Source of the DNA: Chlorops oryzae
Taxonomy: Eukaryota > Arthropoda > Insecta > Diptera > Chloropidae
Assembly: GCA_020466095.1 (NCBI GenBank)
Contig: CM035808.1
Location: forward strand, 77,625,863-77,689,862
Length of the DNA stretch: 64,000 nt
Direction of reading: 5' to 3'
The notes beneath the pieces were generated by a model. It worked only from the letters and a program-made list of their open reading frames with translations, made no database searches and was not told the origin of the DNA. Below, piece by piece: positions 21,296 to 32,163 of the stretch (the stretch's first letter is position 1; each line of letters opens with the position of its first letter). Made by a program: the position numbers and the translations under genes.

Positions 21296-21961
21296 ATAAA
21301 CTGGTCTTCTGAACCATAGTGCATTTGTTATTTATAAGACAGCAAGTTGCAAAAGGCATGTTAACAGGCACCAAATGAGATGCGTCCAGTAATGCCGTAC
21401 CGCGTTTTGAAAGTTCGTCCGCTACACAGTTACCAGGAATGCCATTATCTCCTGGTACCCACACTAAGTTCAACTTAAAGTATTAGCTCATCACCCGAAG
21501 TGATGTAAGGCACTTCCTTACGGTTTCGTAATTCACTGCTGGAGAGTTCAGTGACTTAAAAGAAGCCTGATTGTCAGTAAAACTACCTTCCAGATTTATG
21601 TCCGGACAGTTTTTACTTTAAAAATTGACTTTTATGTGTGCTACCACGTTATTCCTTAGCCAACTTAGTACCTTCCCTACAGCAGACATTTCCGCCTGGA
21701 AGACCCCGAAATGGTTGGCAAGTCTGAAACTACCTTCCAAATTTAGGTCCGGACAGTAAAAACCCCTCCTACCCTGTTCACAAAATTGGAGCTATCTGTA
21801 TAGAGGTATATATGGTCCTCATTCCGGTTGGGACCTTCGCTCCTATGCTCTTTCGAGTTAATAAAGATCCGGACCGGCTTCTCATAGGTACACAGTAATT
21901 GGTCTTTTCCGTAATATTGTTGATAACAGTTGGTAGTGGAAGGTTCGAATTCATACCTCAA
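21282..21961 (-). pseudogene. Non-LTR RNase H domain
   Basis: Broken by stops and a small internal duplication. Recognisable pieces: IYLYTDSSNFVNRVGGVF (first catalytic Asp), FQAEMSAVGKVLSWL (Glu), and LVWVPGDNGIPGNCVADEL, where the usual His of PGHxGxxGN is Asp. The phrase around AAACTACCTTCC ... TCCGGACAG occurs twice (about 21582 and 21728), a local duplication. Confidence 0.75.
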
Positions 21962-22152
21962 ATACCCAACCTCCTCAGGCGCAGGGAGGACACCATCGCA
22001 GAGCGTTTTGCTGCGATGTCAGGCGGAAGTAAATTAAGGATCACATTGACAGCTTTAGTGGGGGTTAATCCCGTAGACCCAGTGGTGCCCACGAGGGCAA
22101 TTTTCTGAACCCTTTCCAGAGCTTTTAAGTCCCAATTAAGATTAGCAACCAA
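21958..22152 (-). pseudogene. Non-LTR ORF2, region between RT and RNase H
   Basis: 64 codons, LKALERVQKIALVGTTGSTG then TPTKAVNVILNLLPPDI, the well-conserved linker between RT and RNase H in LOA/I-type elements. The RT domain itself is missing, so this copy is 5' truncated. Confidence 0.78.
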
Positions 22153-22419
22153 TAATTTTTTGTTTTTTTAATCCATAGTCATTATTATTTTCTTTTTTTG
22201 AAAGTTTGGATTATTAGCCATTAGTGTTGTAAATGTATTTGTTGAAGCTTATCGTCAAGTACTTATAACGTATTGGTCGTGTAAAGTAGCAGTAAGTTAT
22301 CGATAAAAAAATTGGAAAAAAAGGTAATCGAAAGCGATCGAAAACAGAGTAAAAACAAGTAAGAAAGCTAAGGTCGGTCAAGCCCGGCTTTGAAATACCC
22401 AGCGTCCCGACATTATGAG
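22153..22419. other. AT-rich spacer with a fly-wide repeat motif
   Basis: Contains AAAACAAGTAAGAAAGCTAA at about 22352-22371 followed by GGTCGGTCAAGCCCG, a motif I recognise from the ends of dispersed repeats in flies. No gene. Confidence 0.4.
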
Positions 22420-23600
22420 CGCACTATGTTTTGCTTCTCTTTGGGGTTTCCCTGTTTTGGTTTTCCCAATGACTGTTCCCAATTAAAATTACCTCCTTGT
22501 GATACAAATATATTCGAAGGGAAATTTCTCTCATGGCCCACATTCCGAGATTTATTTACGGCAATCTACATCTCGAATACTCGTTTATCCCCTGTTGAAA
22601 AATTATATCACTTAATTCAAAAAATGCGCGGTGAAGTGAATGAAATTGTAAAGAAGTGTCCTTTAACTAACGAAGGATTTCTCGTTGTATGAAAAAATTT
22701 AGTCGAGCTATATGATTATCGGCGCATTCTGGTCAATAGTCAGCTTAAGATATTGTTCAACCTCAAACCAGTCATCATTGAATCTAGTGCTGCGATTAAA
22801 GGCTTACAACGAGAGACTTATAATTGTATTTCCACTTTGGAAATGTGTAAAATAGATGTTAAGAGTTGGGATGCTATTTTCACCTATTTATGTTCGTCAA
22901 AGTTGCCCACTCTCAGCCTAGCTCTTTGGGAACAGACTCTTACGAATTAAACGAAAATCCTGAATTCTGATTTCCGAGACAATTCTGACTCAGCATCGAC
23001 GTCTAAAATTAAGCTCCACCTACTTCGAAAGGGAATTAATCGGAAACGCTCAAAACTAATCGGGTCAACACATATCAAGGAAAAACAAATAAATCAGGTT
23101 GCTGTGTGTGTTCATCTCAGGAGCATGCGACAAAAAATTGTTCGAAATTTCTAGCACTTAGCGTTCAGGTTCGTTTTAATGAAGTGAAACAGCAAAATCT
23201 GTGCATCAACTGTCTCCCTAATTCACATACCTTTAAAAATTGCACTTTTGCTCACAATTGCTCCCAATGCCATAAAAGACATCACACTCTTTTACATCGT
23301 GACATCGGGCCTTCTCTAAATAATTCCAATAGCTGTCATCACAGTTCAACATTTTCGAGACAAGCCCATCCTACAAAAGTCGTCGCAAATTATCAACCGC
23401 ATTCGGAAGCTGCCACTGCGTCAACTAGTGCCGCAGCAGAGCAAATTGTTAATGTTCAATCGCATGTGGCCATTGATTCACTTCAAGTTTTGCTTGGCTA
23501 TGGTGCACATTTATCACAATGGCGTAGCATATACTGCACGAGCATTAATAGATCCTGGATCGGAAGGCACCTTCATTACACAGCGCCTTCAAAAATTATA
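22420..23600 (+). pseudogene. gag: Pao-type gag fragment with zinc knuckles (P1)
   Basis: Decayed gag of a second BEL/Pao-type element, plus strand. Capsid-like part FEGKFLSWPTFRDLFTAIY and LSPVEKLYHLIQKMRGE, then (after TGA at 22690-22692) IKGLQRETYNCISTLEMC and YLCSSKLPTLSLALWEQTL. Zinc-knuckle part near 23098-23300: CCVCSSQEHATKNC, CINCLPNSHTFKNC, CSQCHKRHHTLLH. N-terminus and any LTR are not found. Different from the BEL element at 3733-18624, whose gag begins with a PHD finger. Confidence 0.8.
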
Positions 23601-23604
23601 AAAG

Positions 23605-25046
23605 TTGCCCGAAACCAAGGTTAATGCACAAGTTTCCGGAATCAAAAGAACTGTCTCCGCTCACGCTATAAGATCAGTTGGTTTTATACAAGGTTCTCTG
23701 AATTCTGAATTAAAGCTTGAAGTTTCAGGACTAGTTCTCCCATTTTTGACGGAAAATTTTCCCACATATTTTCTGGATATTAAAAAGATCCAATTTTCCT
23801 TTGATCTCATACTGGCTGACAATCAATTTTGGAAAAGTAACGAAATTGACAAACTTATTGGTGCTGATATTTACCCTCTCATTTTACTAAATGGTATTAG
23901 GAAAAATGCGTGTGAATTGCTCATGGCACAAAATGCTGTTTTTGGATGGACATTCTTGGGGCCGGTATCACACAAAACATCGAATAATATCCGAGTGTTT
24001 TGGTCGTCAATCAATGAAATTTCACCAAACGACCAAATGACTTGATTTTGGGAAATTGAGGATCTCCCAAAAAAGCCGTTTCTCACTGAAGAAGAAAGAC
24101 TGTGTTAAAATCTATTTGTAAATACCACTTCCCGTGATTCTGATGGTAGATATGTTGTTCATCTTCTATTTAAATCTCTCAATAAAAGCATCGGTTAGTC
24201 AAGAGAAATCGCCAAGAGACAGTTTCGGCGCATTGAGCTTCGCTTATTAAAATCTCCTGATGTAAAGCCCCAATATGATAAAGTCGTCATGGAATATCTG
24301 GAGTTAGAACATATAAAAAAAGCCTCGACGCCTGACCAATTTCCACATTTTTATTTGCTTCATCACGCTGCTTTTAAGCCAGAAAGCGCGACAACAAAAA
24401 CTCGTGTAGTTTTCAATGCTTAATGTAAAACGACAAATGGTAAAAGTCTCAACGACATTTTCTATGTAGGTCCCTCCCTTCAACAGGATCTCACTATGTT
24501 AATTGTAAAGTGGCGATTATTTCGATTCGTATACAATGGCGATTTAGAGAAAATGTATCGTCAAATACGAGTGCATGACTCCTACCTCTCTTTCAGTGAC
24601 TGATCTTTCGTCACTCCCCCTCCGATCCGCTGGAGGAATATGAACTAAAAACAGTTATTTTTGGGGTCAACTGTGCGCCGTATTTAGCAATTCGCACTAT
24701 CATCCAATTAGCCAATGATGTAGAAAATTCACTTCCCTTAGCTTCAAACATTTTGAAACATATGATTTATGTCGATGATGCTCTAGCAGGTGAACATACC
24801 CTCAATGATACTCTTGAAGCCTTAAAGCAGTTAATTCAGAGTACCAAATCTGCAGAATTTACTATAAGGAAATGGACTTCGAACTGCAAGGAAGTTTTAA
24901 ATGTATTCCCAGTAAAAGATCTTTTAAGTGAAGATTATCTCAAGATTGAAGGTTTTAGTTCCACCAAGACGTTAGGTATTCATTGAAATGCAAACCCTGG
25001 TAGTTTTTTCTTTAAAATTTCTTAGTTCTCGGAAAAACCTTCATAC
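23605..25046 (+). pseudogene. pol: Pao-type protease-RT fragment (P1)
   Basis: Plus-strand pol with several stops. Recognisable: post-protease FPTYFLDIKKIQF and IGADIYPLILLNGIRK; RT segments KTRVVFNA, NGDLEKMYRQIRVHDS and catalytic MIYVDDALAG near 24762-24791; then the RT connection (TIRKWTSNCKEVLNVFP). Ends at about 25046, where sequence jumps back to the post-protease region (start of P2). This copy keeps both catalytic Asp residues in YVDD. Confidence 0.8.
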
Positions 25047-25856
25047 ACAAAGAGAAAAGTTAAAAAGATCCATTTTTCCTCTGATCTCAAACTGGCTGAC
25101 AATAAATTTTGGAAAAGTGACGAAATTGACATACTTATTGGTAATGATATTTACCCTCTCAGTTTACTAAATGGTATTAGGGAAAATGCGTGTGGATTGC
25201 TTATGGCACAAAATGCTGTGTTTGGATGGATATTCTTGGGGCCGGTATCACACAAGACATCAAATTATATCCGAGTGTTTTGATCGTCAATCAATGAAAT
25301 TTCACTAAATGACCAAATGACTTGATTTTGGGAAATTGAGGATCTTCCAAAAAAGCCGTTTCTCACTGAAGAAGAAAGACTGTGTTAAAATCTGTTTGTA
25401 AATACCACTTCCCGTGATTCTGATTGTAGATATGTTGTTCATCTTCTATTTAAATCTCTCAATAAAAGCATCGGTTAGTCAAGAGAAATCGCCAAGAGAC
25501 AGTTTCGGCGCACTGAGCTTCGCTTATTAAAATCTCCTGATGTAAAGGCCCAATATGATAAAGTCGTCATGGAATATCTGGAGTTAGAACATATGGAAAA
25601 AGTCTCGACGCCTGACCAATTTCCACATTTTTATTTTCCTCATCACGCTGCTTTTAAGCCAGAAAGCACGACAACAAAAACTCGTGTAGTTTTCAATGCT
25701 TCATGTAAAACGGCAAATGGTAAAAATCTCAACGACATTTTCTATGTAGGTCCCTCCCTTCAACAGGATCTCACTATATTAATTGTAAAGTGGCGATTAT
25801 TTCGATTCGTATTCAATGGCGATTTAGAGAAAATGTATCGTCCAATACGAGTGCAT
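25047..25856 (+). pseudogene. pol: Pao-type pol fragment (P2, 5' part)
   Basis: Starts abruptly in post-protease sequence; the junction with P1 lies within AAAAGTTAAAAAGATCC (short homology). Contains the RT N-terminal half (KTRVVFNASCK, FNGDLEKMYRPIRVH). Interrupted at 25856 by the fold-back element; 25849-25856 (GAGTGCAT) is its target site. Continues at 28881. Confidence 0.8.
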
Positions 25857-27259
25857 TAGGGTGTCCCAAGATATAAGGGAGGATTTTATTTTCCCAAAAA
25901 TCGAAACGCATACCCTCCAATCTTTTTCTAAATGGTCCTATTAGCTTAAATATGAAATATTATTGAGATTGGAATACGATAACCCGTGCCGAATTCCCTT
26001 CGAAGTTTGGTATGAAGTCTCTTCAAATTTAGTCCCCCAAAAGTATGCATCAAAATTTTTTATATTAAAAATCGTGGGTTTTCCTGAAAATATTGCAACA
26101 TAACCAAGATATCAGAAATATATAATGAAATCATGTTTATTGTGCATTATAGTTCGAACAAAATTTCACTGGAAAATACTCAAAACTAATAGGAAATTTT
26201 AGCCTTAAATATTGAATGCATGCCTTGAGGGTACAAATCATATCAAAATTCAACGCTTAAGATTTGTTTATATTCAAAGATCTCACTCAGTTTTCATTTG
26301 ACCTGGTAACATTATGGTTTAAAATTTTACCAATTGAATGGGCTTGCGATTATAAAATCTTTATGTTTTATACACAAGTGTTTGGTCTGGTAAAATATAT
26401 TTAAAATCAGAAAAATTTTCTAAATGTTTAAGATTTTTTAATTTCCCTAAGTTTGGTGGAGCTCTTTTTAGTAGACTATCTAACCTCACATTTTTTTTGT
26501 CATGATAACAATCGCAAACTTAATGGTGTGAAGGTAGGACCACGCCCTGCCGAATGTCATTGGAACTTTTAGATGCTAGCTAAGAAGGCTATAGCGCTCC
26601 AAAGTACGAAGGTTTCGTACTTCTATTGATATCATTAAGCAAATATGAAAGTTAAATCAAAATCGCACACTCCCAACACCACCCGTCCTACCACACTATA
26701 CATCCAACAAATTTGTCCATATAAAACTTGTTTTTAATTTAGAATGCCTTAAAATGTCATACAGACCTCAAAAATCAATATGAACCTATTCTAAGAACTT
26801 ACTCAAAGATGAGTCCGCCCAAAACTAATCTCTTAATACAAGACGAATGTCTATATTTCTTAATTTAATAAAAAATGTTCCTATTTTTGGAAATTTTTTA
26901 GATGTTTGGTATAATTTATACTTGTTTAAGGCAAACACATTTAGCGTTTTAATGCAATTTCGAAAACTGCTCATTTTAATCATCTGCTTTGCGAGTTTTT
27001 ACGTTTAACTTTTAAATATCGACTCAAAGAATTTGAAAACTTTAAAAACGTTAGACATCGAGATAACATAATTTCTAGTCGCAATGGCTGTGTTACGGGT
27101 GTTACATGTAGAGTGATTTGCTTGGTCTTGCTCTTATGCAAAACGGTTTTAAAAAGTAATAATTTTTACCAAAATACTTATTAAAATATTAAGTAGTAAT
27201 AGTTTTTGGGTATATAATAAGTGTTCTTTTTAGTAAAGAAACTTCAGTTATAGGTTGTA

Positions 27260-28270
27260 AGTAAGGTCAGTGCACCACATAAGGCCCACCTAAGACCTCT
27301 TCCATTGCAGCGTACAAAGTATATGATACAGGCCCGATTGTTTTTGTGTTGTTTTATTTGATAAATTTTCTATAGAACAACAAAAAATTCTACCAAAAAA
27401 CCTTATCGGAAAAGCTCTTAAAATACGATTTAAAAAAAAGAATTTTTGGGACTTACGAGGAACATGTGTAACTTAAAAGGCCCATTTATTCCTTGTTTGA
27501 GATTATGAACCCAAACCTGCATTATTTATTTTTGTTAGCTTTATAGGTAAGGGGCTCTCTCCAGTTCTGTCAGAAATGAAACAGAAATGAAAAACTTCAT
27601 ATAAAAAAACGCTTCAGAAAATTTCTGATTCATTTCTGAAGCGTTTTTTTATATCAAGTTTTTTATTTCTGACAGAACTGGAGAGAGCCCCTAAATCTAT
27701 ATTGTAAAAGCTAGTAAAAAAAAAAATTAAAATAACACGAACAATTCGTTTATTTAAAAAAAAAAACTAATTAAATGTAACTCAGCTTTTTTAAATTACG
27801 AATAAAAAATAAAATGCTATTTAAGGATAAAAAACGTATAGTTGCCGTTCGTCCTACTATTTTGACTTCAGAGCAACTCAAAAAATGGTTTCTTAATGTC
27901 CGTCAGGGAATTTTTTTTTATGGGCCTTCAGAGGCTTACCAAGAAAAAAATGTGCAATAGAATTTTTTACCATAAACATACCTCTGCATCTTCACAATAC
28001 AACAAAATTTCTTATTTTAAGAAAGCAACTATATATAATTATTTGTTAAGCGCGGACCACTATAAAAATGCCATTTTTACGTCTCTGTTATTTTCAATTG
28101 ACTGTGGGCGCCGCAATAATTGTGCGATTGTCTGAATTTTTTATTTCTGCGAAATAACTTGAAGACATGTTTTAACATGTGCAAGTACAAGAACATTTGA
28201 TAGTTAGAAGTTGGTTAAAATGAAAGTGGGCCTTACGAGGAAACGGGCTTTACGTGATGCACTTCTCTTA
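27260..28270. mobile_element. Candidate element nested in the fold-back element
   Basis: Inverted ends: GTCAGTGCACCACATAAGGC near 27266 and the reverse complement of GGGCTTTACGTGATGCACTT near 28244-28263. Further copies of the GGCCCA motif occur inside (27478, 28227). No target duplication or transposase identified. Confidence 0.4.
27551..27691. mobile_element. 141-bp hairpin MITE, TAA target duplication
   Basis: Ends GGGGCTCTCTCCAGTTCTGT and its exact reverse complement, the inverted repeat continuing for about 27 bp and then imperfectly into a near-complete hairpin. Flanked by TAA at 27548-27550 and 27692-27694. The 3-bp TAA/TTA target fits PIF/Harbinger (Tourist-like) MITEs; its ends do not match Harbinger-A in this window. 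Confidence 0.8.
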
Positions 28271-28880
28271 CAAAGTAGTTCTACCTGACTTATGAAAAAT
28301 CGGAAAAATCAACGATTTAAAATTTTTTTTTAAATTTACAATATATTTTACTATACCATACATTGCGTATAAAATATTTAAACTTTTAAAACCCCTATCC
28401 AGTTTCATTAGTAACATTTTAAGCCCTTCTATGTCCAGATCAGGTAAAAAATGTGCGAGATATTCGAGAATTAACAAATTTGAGGCGTTGAATTTTAATA
28501 TGAATTGTACCCTCAAGGTATGCATGTCAATATTTAGGGCTAAAATTTCCTATTAGTTTTGAGTATTTTCCAGAGAAATTTTGCTCGAGCTATGATGATG
28601 AAAACATTATTTCACTATATATTTCTGACATCGTGGTAATGTTGCTATATTTTCAAGAAAACCCACGATTCTTAATATCAAAATTTTTCGATGCATACTT
28701 TTGGGGGACTTAATTTTAAGAGACTTCATACCAAACTTCGAACGAAATTCGGCACGGGTTATCGTATTCCAATCTCAATAATATTTAATATTTAAGCTAA
28801 TAGGACCATTTAGAAAAAAATTGGAGGGTATGCGTTTACTAAAAATTAATTTCATATTTTTGGGACACCCTAGAGTGCAT

Positions 28881-30074
28881 GACTCCCACACTCTCTTTCA
28901 GCGACTGATCTTTCGTCACTCCCCCTCCGATCCACTGGAGGAATATGAACTAAAAACAGTTACTTTTGGGGTCAACTGTGAGCCGTATTTAGCAATTCGC
29001 ACTATCATCCAATTAGCCAATGATGTAGAAAATTCACTACCCTTAGCTTCAAACATTTTGAAACATATGATGTATGTCGATCATGCTCTAGCAGGTGCAC
29101 ATACCCTCAATGATACTCTTGAAGCCTTAAAGCAGATAACTCAGGCCCCCAATTGATTTACTATGAGGAAATAGACTTCCAACTGCAAGGACGTCTTAAA
29201 TGTACTCCCAGTAAAAGGTCTTTTAAGTGAAGATTATCTCCAGATTGAAGGTTTTAGTTCCACCAAGACGTTAGGTATTCCTTGGAATGCAAACCCTGAT
29301 AGTTTTATCTTTAAATTTTTTAGGTTCTTGGAAAAACCTTATACACAAAGAGAGAAGTTCTCTCCATGATTGCGAAATTGTTTGATCCCGCAGGATGGCT
29401 CTCGCCGATCGTAATAGTCGCAAAAATTTTTATGCAAAGTCTATGGCTGCAACAAATAGAATAAGATGAAGAAATTCCCGCAGACCAACTAAAAGTGTGG
29501 AAAGCATTCATGGAAAGCCATAAATGTATCGAAAGGATTCAAATTCCAAAATGGGTGGACTATGATCCATCCTCAATGGTGCAATATCATGCGTTTTGCG
29601 ACGCATCCGAGAAGGCGTTCGGAGAGTGAGTATATATTCGAGTTAAAAATGGCCAATGTGTAAACACTCATCTTATCTTTGCAAAATCTCGTGTAGCACC
29701 CGTGAAATACGTTTTTCTCCCGCGATTAGAACTTTGTGGTGCCACACTATTAGCTGAAATGATCGAAGCATTAATAGACGAGCTAAAACTAAATAAAAGT
29801 TCGCTATTTTGTTGGACGGATTCAGCAATTGTTCTCGCATAGCTTTAAAAGCCACCGAGTGCATGGAAAGCATTTGTGGCAAATACGGTCTCAAAAATTG
29901 TAGGGAATTAATTGCGACAATTGGTTTCACGTTGATTCGCATCGCAATCCAGCGGATATGATTCGCAGAGGTATTAAGAGTAAAGACCTCTTTGGTAATC
30001 AATTATGGTAGACAGGTTTAAGAAGAAAAAGCCATTAAAGTTAATTATGCATTTTTCAACAATTTTGAAGACCT
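28881..30074 (+). pseudogene. pol: Pao-type pol fragment (P2, 3' part): RT end and RNase H
   Basis: Continues P2 after the fold-back element. RT end with MMYVDHALAG near 29065-29094: the second Asp of the YVDD box is His here (also in the copy at about 41893), which should abolish activity. RNase H region near 29590-29850: FCDASEKAFG, LPRLELCGATLLAEM, FCWTDSAIVL. Multiple stops. Ends where Harbinger-B begins at 30075. Confidence 0.8.
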
Positions 30075-30876
30075 GGGCCCCTATTATGGTTTGCGTTGCG
30101 TTCGCAATTGCGTTGCGTTACCAAGTTGCGTTGCGTAAATAATTCGGTTTTATATAACTCTTTCGAACAGAACCAATGTTGCATACTATATTTTACGGAG
30201 GGAAAAGTATTTTCAGTGGGTAATACTTACCTTTACTTTCAAACAATTGTCAAAGAATTGCATTTTGATCGAATCGCGAAAGTGTTAAGTTGTGTGTTCA
30301 GTTTTGAAGTCTAAAAATTCATAAAAATGAAGAGTGCAAAAATGGACTCCGTGGCATCATGGTTGGATGGAGGTTCGGGAAGGAGCAAATTTAACGAAAG
30401 GCAAAATCATCGAAATAATTTGAACATTATGAGCCTTTGTAAAGAAAGGTAAATATGTGGTGAAAGATTTTTAAACGAAGAATTAATATATTTTTCTTTT
30501 AGCTTCGTTAAAAATTTTAGGGTTTCCAAAGAGGCGTTCACATATGTATAAAGCGAAATTCAAAGCGAGCTTGGAAATTCTATTCGTTCATTTGCGATTA
30601 CAGCCGAAATGAAGCTACCAACGACGCCGAAATTTTTGGGACAAGGTGGCTACCAACATCAAATTGGTCAAGACTTCAATTCAGGATTAGCTCAACCTAC
30701 CGTCTCTATGTGCCTGAAAGAAGTTTGTGCAGCTATAGAAAAGAGGCTATGTGCGAAACATATTATTTTTACAATGACGGACATGGAGAAGAAACGAATA
30801 AAACAGGATTTTTACGAGAAATGCGGCATACCGGGCGTCATCGGTGCCTTTGATGGCTCTCATATACAGATGATAC
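30075..30876 (+). mobile_element. Harbinger-B, 5' half, copy 1
   Basis: Starts GGGCCCCTATTATGG followed by repeats of GCGTTGCG. Encodes a transposase N-terminus: exon 1 from ATG at 30327 to a donor at about 30448 (MDSVASWLDGGSGRSKF), acceptor near 30502, then an exon with a TAA after FTYV, and the frame 30609-30876 (FNSGLAQPTVSMCLKEVC, KCGIPGVIGAFDGSHIQM). The Asp of GAFDGSH is the first catalytic residue of DDE_Tnp_4 transposases. Cut off right after it: four extra bases (AGAT) and then Pao sequence from 30881. Non-functional. Confidence 0.82.
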
Positions 30877-30880
30877 AGAT

Positions 30881-32021
30881 GAAGATTCAGGACTAGTTCT
30901 CCCATTTTTGACGGAAAATTTTCCCACATATTTTCTGGATATTAAAAAGATCCAATTTTCCGCTGATCTCAAACTGGCTGACAATAAATTTTATAAAAGT
31001 GACGAAATTGACATACTTATTAGTGCTGATATTTACCCTCTCATTTTACTAAATGGTATTAGGAAAAATGCGTGTGGATTGCTCATGGCACAAAATGCTG
31101 TTTTTGGATGGATATTCTTTGGGCCGGTATCACACAAGACATTGAATTATATCCGAGTGTTTTGGTCGTCAATCAATGAAATTTCACTTAACGACCAAAT
31201 GACTTGATTTTGGGATATTGAGGATCTTCCAAAAAAGCCGTTTCTCTCAGAAGAAGAAAGACTGTGTGAAAATCTATTTGTAAGTAACACTTCCCGGGAT
31301 TCTGATGGTAGATATGTTGTTCATCTTCTATTTAAATCTCTCAATAAAAGCATCGGTTAGTCAAGAAAAATCGCCAAGAGACAGTTTCGGCGCACTAAGC
31401 TTCGCTTATTAAAATCTTTTGATGTAAAGGCCCAATATGATAAAGTCGTCATGGAGTATCTGGAGTTAGAACATATGGAAAAAGTCTCGACGCCTGACCA
31501 ATTTCCACATTTTTATTTGCCTCATCACGCTGTTTTTAAGCCAGAAAGCACGACAACAAAAACTCGTGTAGTTTTCAATGCTTCATGTATAACGACAAAT
31601 GGTGAAAGTCTCAACGACATTCTCTTTGTAGGTCCCTCCCTTTAACAGGATCTCACTATTTTAATTGTAAAGTGGCAATTATTTCGATTCGTATTCAATG
31701 GCGATTAAGAGAAAATGTATCGTCAAATTCGAGTGCATGACTCCCACACTCTCTTTCAGCGACTGATCTTTCGTCAATCCCTCTCCGATCCGCTGGAGGA
31801 ATATGAACTAAAAACAATTACTTTTGTAGAAAATTCACTTCCCTTAGCATCAAACAGTTTGAAACATTTGATGTATGTCGACGATGCTCTAGCAGGTGCA
31901 CATACCCTCAATGATACTATTGAAACCTTAAAGCAGTTAATTCAGGCCACCAATTCTGCTGGATTTACTATGAGGAAATGGACTTCGAACTGCAAGGAAG
32001 TTTTAAATGTATTCCCAGTTA
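30881..32021 (+). pseudogene. pol: Pao-type protease-RT fragment (P3)
   Basis: Post-protease region (FPTYFLDIKKIQF, ISADIYPLILLNG), then RT (KTRVVFNASC, MYRQIRVHDSHTLFQ, LMYVDDALAG). Compared with P2, 57 bp (19 codons) are missing in frame between ACTTTTG and TAGAAAATTC at about 31827; the same deletion is in the copies near 37338 and 47581. Ends at TTA (32019-32021), the target site of Harbinger-A. Confidence 0.82.
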
Positions 32022-32163
32022 TAGCATGTCCTCACTATAGGCCCAAATTACGTAATTTGAGCGTTTTCGTAATTTCAGTCAGAAACCCGTCCACACAGTC
32101 ACCATTTCGGTTATAGTAATTTCGTTTAACAGCTGTTTGTTTACTTTATTTTGAATACGCGAA

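Larger units (their letters stand above)
19756..22152 (-). mobile_element. Truncated LOA/I-like non-LTR retrotransposon
   Basis: Minus-strand element, 5' truncated at about 22152. On the minus strand: the region after the RT domain (21958-22152), an RNase H domain (21282-21961) and the far C-terminus (19930-20190), ending in a tail with CCTAACCTAACG. Interrupted by unrelated DNA at about 20214-21295. An apolipoprotein-like or host origin is excluded by the RT/RNase H motifs. Clade is inferred from the presence of RNase H and the LTGH motif; Jockey-type elements lack RNase H. Confidence 0.75.
25857..28872. mobile_element. Fold-back element, long inverted repeats, 8-bp target duplication
   Basis: 3016 bp beginning TAGGGTGTCCCAA and ending TTGGGACACCCTA, flanked by GAGTGCAT at 25849-25856 and 28873-28880. 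The two arms are imperfect inverted repeats of roughly 550-600 bp (about 25857-26430 and 28290-28872). An empty copy of the site at 41690-41703 confirms both borders. The 8-bp duplication and terminal YARNG-type pattern fit hAT, but no transposase is present, so it would depend on one elsewhere. Shorter nested elements lie inside. Confidence 0.88.

Noticed and set aside
27896..28135. 79-codon ORF in the fold-back element as transposase
   Set aside because: No transposase motif, AT-rich, no relative recognised.
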